Positions 1-9,500 of a stretch of 55,430 nucleotides of DNA are shown one piece after another. The notes below the pieces were generated by a model. That model was not told the DNA's origin and did not search any database. It was given only the letters and a program-made list of their open reading frames with translations. Both the position numbers and the translations under genes were made by a program. Position 1 is the stretch's first letter. The number at the start of each line of letters is the position of its first letter. The stretch covers positions 1 to 55,430 of the forward strand of contig RKCM01000119.1 of assembly GCA_014858325.1 (NCBI GenBank). The letters are read 5' to 3'. This DNA is from Oscillospiraceae bacterium (GTDB taxonomy: Bacteria > Bacillota > Clostridia > Oscillospirales > Ruminococcaceae).

Positions 1-1
1 C

Positions 2-1036
2 ATCACGGCCCGGCGGCGGGTGCCGAAACTGGAATACGTGACGGAGAACTCCAACCGGGTATGGGGCTGCAACAGCGAGGAGAACACCATCTACTCCTGC
101 AAGCTGGGCGACCCCACCAACTGGTACAGCTACAACGGCATCGCCTCGGACAGCTACGCGGTGAACGTGGGCAGCGACGGGCCCTTTACCGGGGCGGCCA
201 CCTGCATGGGATACGTCCTGTTTTTTAAGGAAAACGGCCTGCACAAGCTCTACGGCAGCCGCCCGGCGGACTACCAGCTGGTGAGCGTACAGTGCCGGGG
301 CGTGGCCAAGGGGGCCAGCAAGAGCCTGTGCGTGCTGGCAGAGGTGCTGTACTACCTCTCGCCCGACGGGGTGATGGCCTGGGACGGAAGCCTGCCTGTG
401 AAGATCAGCGGAGGGCTGACGGGCAGCTGGCTGGTGAACGTGCGGGAGGCCGTGGGCGGCGTGATGGATACCCGCTACTACCTCCACCTGAAGGTGCCCA
501 GCCGGAAGCAGACCCGGCTGCTGGTGTACGACACCGAGCGGCGGCTGTGGCACGAGGAAGACACGGCGGGTGAAACGGAGATGAACGGCTGGGCCATGTG
601 CTCCACGGGACGGCAGCTTTACCAGTGGGACGGGAAGACCCTGTGGGCCACCGAGCCGGACTACGAGACCGACCGGGACAGCGACGAGGCCAAGGCCGGG
701 CTGGAAACCACCGTCCGCTTTGATGCCGTATCCGGCGATATCGGGCTGAAGACCCCGGCGGACAAGTACATCAGCCGAGTGACGCTGCGGGTGGACGCGC
801 TGGCCTACAGCGTGGTGACCTTGCAGGCCAGCTACGACGGCGGAGCCTGGGAAACCCTGGGCGAAGCGGCAGTGCTGAAAAAGTACACCCGGGTGAACTT
901 GCCCTTTATGCCGGCACGGCATGACACGATGCGGCTGCGGCTGACGGGCACCGGGCAGATCGCGGTGCGGAGCATTGCCTTTACGCTGGCCCAGAGCCGG
1001 GGCAACCGGGTGATGGGCGGAGAGCCGAGGAGGTGA
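2..1036 (+). CDS. Phage virion structural protein, 5'-partial
   Basis: The reading frame is open from base 2 to the stop at 1036. The first possible start inside the window is a GTG at 20, but the in-frame codons before it read ITARRR, which joins naturally to the following VPKLEYVTE, so I think the gene starts upstream of the window. The segment with RVWGCNSEENTIY, LGDPTNWYSYNG, VGSDGPFTGA and MGYVLFFKENGLHKLYG resembles a family of beta-rich structural proteins found just before the ejection genes of short-tailed Firmicute phages. The C-terminal third looks like a carbohydrate- or fibre-binding beta sandwich. No enzyme motif is visible. It probably belongs to the head-tail or tail-tube assembly; the exact role is inferred from position. 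The stop is 4 bp before the next gene. Confidence 0.6.
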   Translation: MTARRRVPKLEYVTENSNRVWGCNSEENTIYSCKLGDPTNWYSYNGIASDSYAVNVGSDGPFTGAATCMGYVLFFKENGLHKLYGSRPADYQLVSVQCRGVAKGASKSLCVLAEVLYYLSPDGVMAWDGSLPVKISGGLTGSWLVNVREAVGGVMDTRYYLHLKVPSRKQTRLLVYDTERRLWHEEDTAGETEMNGWAMCSTGRQLYQWDGKTLWATEPDYETDRDSDEAKAGLETTVRFDAVSGDIGLKTPADKYISRVTLRVDALAYSVVTLQASYDGGAWETLGEAAVLKKYTRVNLPFMPARHDTMRLRLTGTGQIAVRSIAFTLAQSRGNRVMGGEPRR

Positions 1037-1040
1037 CTTT

Positions 1041-1241
1041 ATGGCAGACATTAAGAGGCTGGGCGAGATCAGCCTGCCCAAACTGAGCGACAAGGTGGCC
1101 CCGGAAGACCGAAGGGCCATCAACAACTACCTGATGCAATTGCAGGACCAGATGCTGTACATGATGCAGAATCTGGATGAGACGAATTTTTCCGACTCCA
1201 TGCGGGACAAGCTGGAAAGCATGGGGCTGGAACTGGATTGA
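1041..1241 (+). CDS. Small phage protein, 66 aa
   Basis: A 66-residue acidic, mostly helical protein with no signal peptide or membrane segment. It has a good ribosome site (GAGGAGGTGA ending 5 bases before the ATG), and the upstream stop lies just before the start, so the two genes are probably translated together. The sequence (SLPKLSDKVAPEDRRAINNY, then LQDQMLYMMQNLDETNF) contains a likely amphipathic helix. I do not recognise a family; its place suggests a small connector or chaperone of the virion. The stop codon TGA forms the first bases of a repeat element at 1241. Confidence 0.65.
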   Translation: MADIKRLGEISLPKLSDKVAPEDRRAINNYLMQLQDQMLYMMQNLDETNFSDSMRDKLESMGLELD

Positions 1242-1290
1242 CCCTCTCAGTCACGCTTCGCGTGCCAGCTCCCCCGAAGGGGGAGCCCTT
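1241..1290 (+). repeat. REP-like element, copy C
   Basis: GC-rich imperfect inverted repeat that begins at the stop codon of the 66-aa gene: CCCTCTCAGTC, a short hairpin (ACGCTTCGCGTG), then GCTCCCCCGAAGGGGGAGC. It is the same kind of element as the ones at 14105 and 16735 (shared CCTCTCA start and GCTCCCC/GGGGAGC hairpin) but lacks the conserved 3' tail. The remaining bases to 1382 hold only the AGGAGG-type ribosome site of the next gene. Confidence 0.7.
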
Positions 1291-1382
1291 GGCAGAGCGG
1301 GAAAGCCTGAGCAGGACGATACAAGCACGACCAAACCGCAAGGCGGCGGGCCCTGCGGAAAGACGTTAGGAGGAGCAAAACA

Positions 1383-2108
1383 ATGGCAAGACACGGACAT
1401 TGGTGGGAATATGTTATCCCCGGGTGGAACATGTACCGGGTGTATCAGGATGTGACCGACCCGGACGGCGGCAAATACGGCAAACAGCCGGACTACTCCG
1501 AAAGCCCCAGCCGGGTGAACGACGCACAGAACAACCTGGACTATGTGAAGAGCCAGAAGCCGGACGAGTATAAGAGCGAATACCAGAGCCAGATTTCTGA
1601 CACCCAGAACCGGCTGAACGAGATGAACCAGAAGGGGTTCAGCTACGACTACACCAAGGATGCAGCCTACCAGCAGTATAAGGACCTGTATACTCGGGGC
1701 GCAGAGCTGGCCAGCGAGGACGCCACGGCCCGGGCGGCTGCCCGCAGCGGCGGATACGGCAACAGCTGGGGTACCAGCAGCGGGCAGGACGCCTACCAGA
1801 CCACTATGAACGGCCTCTCGGACGTGGCCAACAGCCTGTACGACCAGGCCTACAGCGAGTACAACACCAAAAAGAGTGACCTGAGCAACAAGCTGAGCGC
1901 CCTGCAGCAGCAGGAAACGCTGGCACAGAACGCCTACGACCTGAAAATGAACAAATACAACAACGAGCTGAACAGCGCCGCCAACGAATACTACGACGCC
2001 GTGAGCGCCAACCAGCAGCGGAAAGCCAACCGCACCGCCAAGTGGGGCACTGGGATGAAAGTGGCGGGCTCGCTGCTGATGGCAGCGCTGGGAATGGGCC
2101 TGATCTGA
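1383..2108 (+). CDS. Phage ejection (internal virion) protein candidate, 241 aa
   Basis: The protein starts MARHGHWWEYVIPGWNMYRV, continues as a polar Q/N/K-rich helical region with coiled-coil character (about residues 40-215), and ends in one hydrophobic stretch (VAGSLLMAALGMGLI). A small helical protein with a terminal membrane segment just ahead of a medium and a very large protein is the arrangement of the T7 internal virion proteins gp14-gp15-gp16, so I suggest an ejection-channel role. Residues 80-140 (DAAYQQYKDLYTRGAEL, then SGGYGNSWG) match the start of the next protein (DEAYQQYRKLSAANAQA, then AGGYGSSYA), indicating duplication. The ribosome site is TTAGGAGGAG. Function is inferred from position, topology and paralogy. 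Confidence 0.6.
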   Translation: MARHGHWWEYVIPGWNMYRVYQDVTDPDGGKYGKQPDYSESPSRVNDAQNNLDYVKSQKPDEYKSEYQSQISDTQNRLNEMNQKGFSYDYTKDAAYQQYKDLYTRGAELASEDATARAAARSGGYGNSWGTSSGQDAYQTTMNGLSDVANSLYDQAYSEYNTKKSDLSNKLSALQQQETLAQNAYDLKMNKYNNELNSAANEYYDAVSANQQRKANRTAKWGTGMKVAGSLLMAALGMGLI

Positions 2109-2127
2109 GAAACGGAGGGAAAACGAA

Positions 2128-3537
2128 ATGTCGTTATGGAGCAGCAGAAAGCGGAAGAACGCCGCCGAACAGGAAGAGCGGGCCTGGAACCAGAACCGCC
2201 CGGCGGACTATGTGAGCCGACAGAAGGACGCCATGGACGCGGTGACGGGGCAGGTGGGCAGCGGCTTTGACTGGAACACCGGGGACGAGGCCTACCAGCA
2301 GTACCGCAAGCTGAGCGCGGCCAATGCACAGGCGGGCGCAGACAATGCCAGAGCCAACGCCGCCCTGCTCGCGGGCGGGTACGGCTCCAGCTATGCCGAC
2401 AGCGTGGCCCGGCAAGGGCAGCAGCAGACGCTGGCGAGCATTGACAGCGCCCTGCCCAGCCTGCGCGGGCAGGCTTTGACCGAATACCAGAACCAGCAGT
2501 CGAACCTTTTGAACGCCCTGAGCGGGATGGCCAGCACCGAAGCGCTGGACCGCTCCGCCTATGGGGCAAACCTGGCCCAGTACAACAACTGGAAGAACTT
2601 TTTGGCGAACCAGAGCGCCCAGGCCCGGACGGCGTACGCCAACGACAAGGCCAACGCCTGGAACTGGGTGAAAAACGTTGGCGAGGCGGTGCTGAATGCC
2701 TACGACACGTACAAGGGATTCAGCCAGCAGAAATGGCAGAATGAGTTTGCAGAGCGGCAGTACGAAGACCAGAAGAAGCAGAACATTTACAGCGAAGCGT
2801 ATGACCTGTATGGCAGGGGCGCAACCACTGCCGCCGACCAGCTGCTGGAGCCCTACGGCGTGACCTCGGAGATCTTCCGAAACATGAACGAGGGAAACAC
2901 GCAGTACTCGCTGGAGGACCAGATCGGCGGGCTGAAGCTGGCAAGCTCCCTGGCGGCGGCAGGCCAAACGGGTGCGGCCCAGTGGGTGGCCAGCAGCTAC
3001 GGCTTGCCGGAAGGCATCCTCAACTACAATCTGCCGACGAGCAGCACGAGAAGCAGCGGCTCCGGCGGCAGCCGTTCGAGAAGCTCCGGCACGAGCAGCA
3101 GCGGGAGCGGGTGGACCAACAGCCAGCTGCGCGGCATTGCCAGCGATTTTTCCAAGATGGACGGAAGCGAGCCACTGTACAACTATTACAAGCAGGTGCT
3201 GACGGACGCCGGGTGGCTGGATGCGGATACAGGAACGGACGCGGGAACGGATGCACCCACGCAGAGCCGCTATACCGGGCCCAGCGTGGGTGCTTTGACG
3301 GACCTGATGATGGGCAGCAAGTGGGGGCTGCCGAACAATGCGCTGGCGCAGAAAGGCACAAACAGCGCAAAAGGCAACACCAGCCCCAGCAGCAAGTATG
3401 ACCTGCCCACACAGCTGGCGAAGAACTACGCCAAGAAGGGATACAGCGCATGGGCCATCATGAACAATATGCACGCGAACGGATACACGGACGATGAAAT
3501 TGCACAGGCACTGGAAAATGCGGGGGTGAAATACTAA
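2128..3537 (+). CDS. Phage ejection (internal virion) protein candidate, 469 aa
   Basis: The N-terminal 170 residues are paralogous to the preceding protein: the AYQQY block, GGYGSSYADS and a Q/N-rich helical stretch. The middle (about residues 190-290) is helical. Residues 305-330 form a Ser/Gly-rich linker that probably separates two domains. The C-terminus ends in a helical region (YAKKGYSAWAIMNNMHANGY, then DDEIAQALENAGVKY). There is no membrane segment or enzyme motif. Its stop codon TAA is immediately followed by the ATG of the giant gene with no intervening base, so translation of the two is probably coupled. By comparison with podoviruses this is the gp15-like middle member of an ejection set; that is an inference. 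Confidence 0.6.
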   Translation: MSLWSSRKRKNAAEQEERAWNQNRPADYVSRQKDAMDAVTGQVGSGFDWNTGDEAYQQYRKLSAANAQAGADNARANAALLAGGYGSSYADSVARQGQQQTLASIDSALPSLRGQALTEYQNQQSNLLNALSGMASTEALDRSAYGANLAQYNNWKNFLANQSAQARTAYANDKANAWNWVKNVGEAVLNAYDTYKGFSQQKWQNEFAERQYEDQKKQNIYSEAYDLYGRGATTAADQLLEPYGVTSEIFRNMNEGNTQYSLEDQIGGLKLASSLAAAGQTGAAQWVASSYGLPEGILNYNLPTSSTRSSGSGGSRSRSSGTSSSGSGWTNSQLRGIASDFSKMDGSEPLYNYYKQVLTDAGWLDADTGTDAGTDAPTQSRYTGPSVGALTDLMMGSKWGLPNNALAQKGTNSAKGNTSPSSKYDLPTQLAKNYAKKGYSAWAIMNNMHANGYTDDEIAQALENAGVKY

Positions 3538-6500
3538 ATGGCATGGACAGCGGAAAAAGTTAAGGCGATGCGGGAAAGTGACCCCGCGAAAGCGGCACAG
3601 AGCGACGGGTGGACGGCAGAGAAGGTGCGGGCCATGCGCACCAAGACGCCGACGGCCGCGGTGCAGCGCACTGCGCCGACCGCAGCTGCGGCCCCTGTGG
3701 CCGATGCCGCGCCCTATGACGAGGCTTTCAGCCGTTACGGTAAGCTGGCCCAGAAGTTTAAGGCGGGCACAGAGGCGCTGGAACAAAAGAGCGACCGACT
3801 GGACGCACTGAACCAGTGGTACGACGACCCGCGCAACCAGCAGCTGGTGGCCGACCTGACGGCGAAGAAGGACCCCTTTACCACCTACGCCCAGCAGGGC
3901 ACCAGCCGGAACGCGGCCAGTGCCCCGGCCCCGCTGCGCCTGATGGGCAACTCGAACTACGGCCTGCCGACCACGCCGACCACCGAAAGCAAGTACACGG
4001 ACAAGCAGCTGGAAAAGCGTGGCTACAGCGCCGGAGAGATCGGGCAGGGGCGGCAGTACCTGAAGGAGATCAACGAGATCCCGGAGGCGAAGCAGCAGGC
4101 CCGCCGCATCCTGAACACGGCGGGCGGCATTGCGGACACGGTGGAAGCGGCTCCGCTGCTGGCCGGAGAATACATCGTGCAGGCGGGCAGGAACTTTGCA
4201 AAGAGCGCGGCGAACCGTAAGGCGCTGGAAGCGGAAGTGGCCCAGAGCCCCCGGGAGAAAAACCTTTATGAAGCGCTGCTGGAAACGGACATGGACTACC
4301 AGCCCAAGTACAGCATCGGCGACCTGCTGCAGCAGGGCTTTACCCGGGACGAGATCGACAGCATGAAAGCCCGCATTGCCGGAACGGAAGCCAAAGACAG
4401 CATCGACCCGGAGCAGAGCCTGGGCTACCAGATCTACAACCGGGGCCAGAAGCTGAATGCTGCGGCCCAGAGCGGACTTGGCCCGGCGGCCAAAGCGGCC
4501 CAGGGCATTGTGAGCAGCGCGGCGGAGAACCTTGTGGTGGGCTCGGTGAACCCGGCGCTGGTGCTGCCTGTGCTGAGCGCCCAGGGCGCAGCGGAAGCCA
4601 TGGGCCAGAGCGTGGAGAAGAACGAAAGCGCCGGCAAGGCGTTGGCCGGGGGCCTTGCAAAGTTTGGCGCTGGCTGGGCCATCAACAGCGTGGGCGCGGC
4701 CGACCTTGCCCGGAGCATGGGCTCGGACTACGCCAAGGACACGATGGCCGGGCAGATCGCGGACTGGGTGCGGGGGCTGGCCGGAGACGGGACCCTTGCG
4801 CAGAATTACCCAGCGGTGGCCAATGCCCTCTCCGGCGGCATCGACAATGCCATGCAGGCCTTTGTGGAGACCTATGCCGACCAGGCCATTGACGCGGCGC
4901 TGGGCGACGAAGAAGCAGCCCGGACCATGTTTAACAAGGACACCTTCCTGACGGCGTTGGAGAGCGGCCTTTCCGGCGGCGCTTCGGGCGCGCTGGGCGG
5001 TGCCGTGGGCACCGGGCTGGGGGCGATGCGAGAAAGAGCTGCACGGGCAGAGGCAGCCGAGCAGGCACAGGCAGAAGATGCCCGGCAGCGCAAGGCGTGG
5101 GAACGCAGCCTGGAACCGGGCGAGGCTGTGGCTTTGGCAGCGGGCTCGCCCTCTCAGACGGCTGACGCCGCCAACACGGAGCAGGATGCTGTGGGGCGCA
5201 TGAACCGCGAAGCAACGGAAACTGCCGGGAATGAGCGTGTGAACGAGAACCCGGCGGTGCAGCAGTTTGCTGAGGATGCTGCGGAGGACAGCCTGACGGG
5301 AAAGACCATTCGGCTGTTTGCACCTGAAGCCGGAAATGAAGCAAACCGTGCGGCTTTTGAAGAGGCCTACGGAGTGCAGCTGCCCGGCACGGCCGCTGCG
5401 ACCCGCCGGATGCTGCGCGACATTGCGACACAGCAACAGGCGACGCCGAACGCCGAAGCGCAGATCCCGGCCGGAAATGCGGAAAGCGGAAACAAAAGTG
5501 CGGATACTGTGCAGGAAACTGCACTTTCCGTCAGAAAAAGCCCGGAAAACGTGAGAAATACGCCGGAAACCGGGATGAACACAGAGCCCGCTCGGGTGGA
5601 AGCGCAGCCGCAAATGCAGGCTGTGGAGAACCCCGGGGAAACCGTTGAAAATGCGGCAGTTGAGAATGCCCCGATGCGGGAGACTTACGGGCTGGAAGCG
5701 CCGAAGACCCAGGAACAGAAAGCGTACTACACCGAGCAGAAGATGCGCGGCTGGGACGTGAGCGAGAAAGCGGCCAAGCACCTGAGCCAGCAGCTGCCGA
5801 AAGACGTGAACGCGGACACCTATGTAGCGGCAGCATCCAGCCTGTACCGTTTGGGCCAGATGGAGGACGTGGATACCTTTGACAAGGCCCTCCGGCTGGC
5901 GGGCAGTGAGAACGCCCTGGGCCTGAACGTGAATGAGGTGCTGAGCCAGACCACCGGGCGAAATGCTTTGGAGCAGGCCTACCTTTACGGCAAGGGCGAA
6001 CGGGAAGCCCGCGCGGAACGGATGCAGCAGCTGGGCGGTGCCCTGGGCCCCCAGAGCACCAGCGGCGAGGGCATGACCTACTACAAGGGAACGGTGCGAG
6101 AGATGGACTCTGTGGGGAGCCGGATCATCCAGCTGAACGCGCAGGGAACCGGCACCGATGCGGTGCTGAAGAACGTGCTAAACGGCCCGGACGGGGCACC
6201 GAACCCCAACGTGAAAGCCTATGTGGATACCGAGACGGCTCGCATCTTCTTCGGCGACCGGGCGGAGAACGTTTTCCAGACCGTGCTGCACGAGGATTAC
6301 CACTGGTACAACACGCTGGACAGCGAGGGCGCGAAGACCTTACAGGATCATGCGCTGCAATATCTGGCCAAGAGCAGCGGCTACGAGAACATTGACGAGC
6401 TGATCCGGGCCAAGATGGGCGACTATGCGGCCCAGAAGCTGACCTATGAGCAGGCGGCGGAAGAGCTGGTGGCCGATGCATGGGGCGGCATTTTTGACAG

Positions 6501-9500
6501 CGAGGAGAGTTTCCGGCGGTGGGCACAGTTCCAGCGGGAGCAGGCCGAGAAAAACGCAGGCAAGGCCGGGGCCATCCACAAGGTGATGCAGCAGGTGAAG
6601 ACCCTGCTGGAGAACATCCTCTCGAAAGCCAAGGAAGTGCTGCGGATGGATCCCGAAAATGCTGCCGCCCAGAAAGCCCGGCGGCTTGCTGAGGCAGAAA
6701 AGCGGGCCTTGCAGGAGGAATACTTTGCTCACGCCGAAAAAGCCATGGACAACCTGCGCAGTGCAAAAGAAAACGCCGCAGACCTCAAAAATGAGAGTGC
6801 GGCGGAAGGACGGGGCGTGAGGTTCCAGCTACAAGAAGGAGAAGAAACTCTTGAAAAACAACTGAATCGAAATCTTTTAAGGCTGGAACAGATGAGCCCG
6901 GTGATTGAAATTACAGGGAAAGAAATTGCATACGGTGCAACCAGTAAAGAAAACGCTGAAAACATCGTGCGCTTCTTTGAATCGGTCGGCGGAAAAGTAG
7001 AACGTGATGGATTTGGTGTGATCGAGCTGACTCGCAAGGGAGCAAAAGCAACCGTACAGCACGGCAATGGCCCGGCGAAACAAATTGCGGCAGCGGCGAT
7101 TCCTGATGTTATCCGTTATGGCGAACAGATCGGCTTTGTAGAGAATTGGAAAGGCCGGGGGTATAACACATATACATTTGTAGCGCCGGTCGTGGTGGCT
7201 GGAACAAAAATCTATGAGGCGGTCGTTGTAAATGAATACCGCAGTACAAAGCAAGGAAATAAGTTTTATGTCCACGAAGTGTGCGGTTCTGATGGAAGTC
7301 TGTTAGTATTGGATGATGCAGGACAGATAAAACAAAAGCAGGAAAGCGCTGACACGGTACTCAAAACCGAGGAGGGCGGTGAACGCCCGAGCTTTCCTGC
7401 TAATAGAATTATAACACAGAACGATGCCCCTGTAAAGAAAAACACCCGCTTTCAGATGGCAAGCCCTGTGGAAGTGAACAGCGAAAAAGAGCTGGTGGCG
7501 GTGCACAACCTGACCGAAGAAAATCTGCGGGAAGCGCTGGAGCTGGGCGGGATGCCCTCGCCCTCCATTGCCGTGGTAAAAGCACAGGCGGGACACAGTA
7601 AATATGGCCCCATCTCGCTGGTGTTTGGCCCGGACAGCATTGACCCGCAGGCCAACCGCGCCAACCGGGTGTACGGCTCGGATGCCTGGACGCCGACCAG
7701 GCCGAACGTGGAGTATGCAGTAAACGGAAAGGCCCTGACGGCCTTTGAAAAAGCCATCTACAACGCCAGCGAGGACGCGTTTGAAGGAAAATTTGTCAAC
7801 AGTGCGGCACTGCAGCGTATGGGCGTGGGGGAAGTGAGCAGCGAAAACAGGACGGAACTTGCCCAGAAGCTGCAGCGGGAGACCGCAGTGCAGCTGGCGT
7901 ACCTGAAAGAAAAGGGCCAAACCGTAGTGCCGATATACAAAACCGAACGGGAAACGTTTGACAGCATGGGAAACGACGTGCTGGAAAAGGTGGTGGAACG
8001 CGCAGGAGCGGACGAGATTAAAAACGCTTTCGAGAACGGCGATTTTGACCTGCTGGATAAGCTGGCCGATAAAGCGGCGGACGCACTGGAAGAAAAGTAC
8101 ACCCATGGGGCGCTGGCAGGCCAAAACAAGCGTTGGCAGATGCGCATTGACAAGCTGCGCAAGGAGAACCGCGGGCGGTTGTATGGACTGATCGAGCACG
8201 CCTACAAGATGTTGACGGATACCAGCGACGGCAAGGCTATGCTGGACGTGGAGGCAACGCGAGAGGCCATCCGTGAAGCAGCCCCGGAAGCACAAGTGGA
8301 ACGGTGGGCCTACGACAAGCTGGGGGATGTGCTGGGCGAGAAAGGAATCCGCAACCAAAAGGATCGCTTTACCAGAGGCGGCAAGAGCCGCAGCTTTGCT
8401 GAGCTGCACAACCCTTATACACTGGAAAATCTGGTGGCAGCCATGAACGCCCAGAACGCGCGGGGACAGGACGTGTGGGGACTCTCAGCTTCGACCTTGA
8501 TGTCCACCACGACTGCCGAATACAAAAACCTCGACGAAGTGCGGGCGGACAAAGGCCGCTTGCAGCAGATGCCGGAGGAAGAGTATAAGACCCTGCTGGA
8601 AAAGGCAGACAACCAGATCGAGGCTGTGATCAGCAAGCTGCGCAGCGAGACCGAAGCCCACGCTGACAACAGCTTTGAAGAGCGGGAAATTCTTGGCGAC
8701 ATTTTGCTGCGGGCGGCGCAGGGCAGCCAGACCACGGCGGCCATCGGCAAGGCTTTTGCCAAAGAGGGCTACAGCATCAGCAAGGATACGGCGGCACTCA
8801 TCCGAAAGCTGTACAAAGACGTGGCAGCCATCCCCACCGGGTACTTTGAGGCAAAGCCCCAGCGGGCGGTTGGTTTTGACGAAGTGAAAGCGGCCATTCT
8901 GCCGGACAATGCCAGCCCCACGCTGGTGGACAGCCTGAGAGAGCACGGCGTTGCCGTGCAGCAGTACAAGGCCGGAGATGAGGCACAGCGGGCAGAGCTT
9001 TTGAACAAGGTGCCCAACGTCCGTTTCCAGATGGCGGAGAACGCCGACAAGGAAGCGCGAAAGAACACCCAGCGGCAGGCCAGCCGGGCCATTGCGGAGC
9101 GGGACGCCTCGCTGAAGACGCTGATGGACTTTTTCGGCATCACACGAGGGGTGCGCATCTCGGACGACAGTATGGAAAGCCTGGCACTGAAGACCATCTA
9201 TGCGGCGGGTGCCAAGGGCAAGATGAACGCCACCGAGTTTGCCGGGAAGCTGCGGCCGCTGGTGGAGTACATGAAGGCCGACGGGGCCGATATGAGCAAG
9301 GCCCAGAGCATGGCCGAGGTGCTGGCAGGCGAGGCGCTGGACCATGCCACGACCCGCAACACCGAACTGTGGGACCAGTACCCGGAACTGCACAGCCTGA
9401 GCTACACCGTGGCCAAAGACGGGCAGGCCGAAAAGGAACTGGTGCGGCGGTACGGCAGCTGGGGCGCGGCAGTGAAGGACGCCCGGAGCCACGGGGTGCA

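Noticed and set aside
2134..5781. 1215-codon open frame on the - strand
   Set aside because: It lies opposite the 469-aa and 3480-aa phage genes, has no ribosome site and reads as Leu/Arg/His-rich low-complexity protein, typical of an antisense frame in GC-rich DNA.
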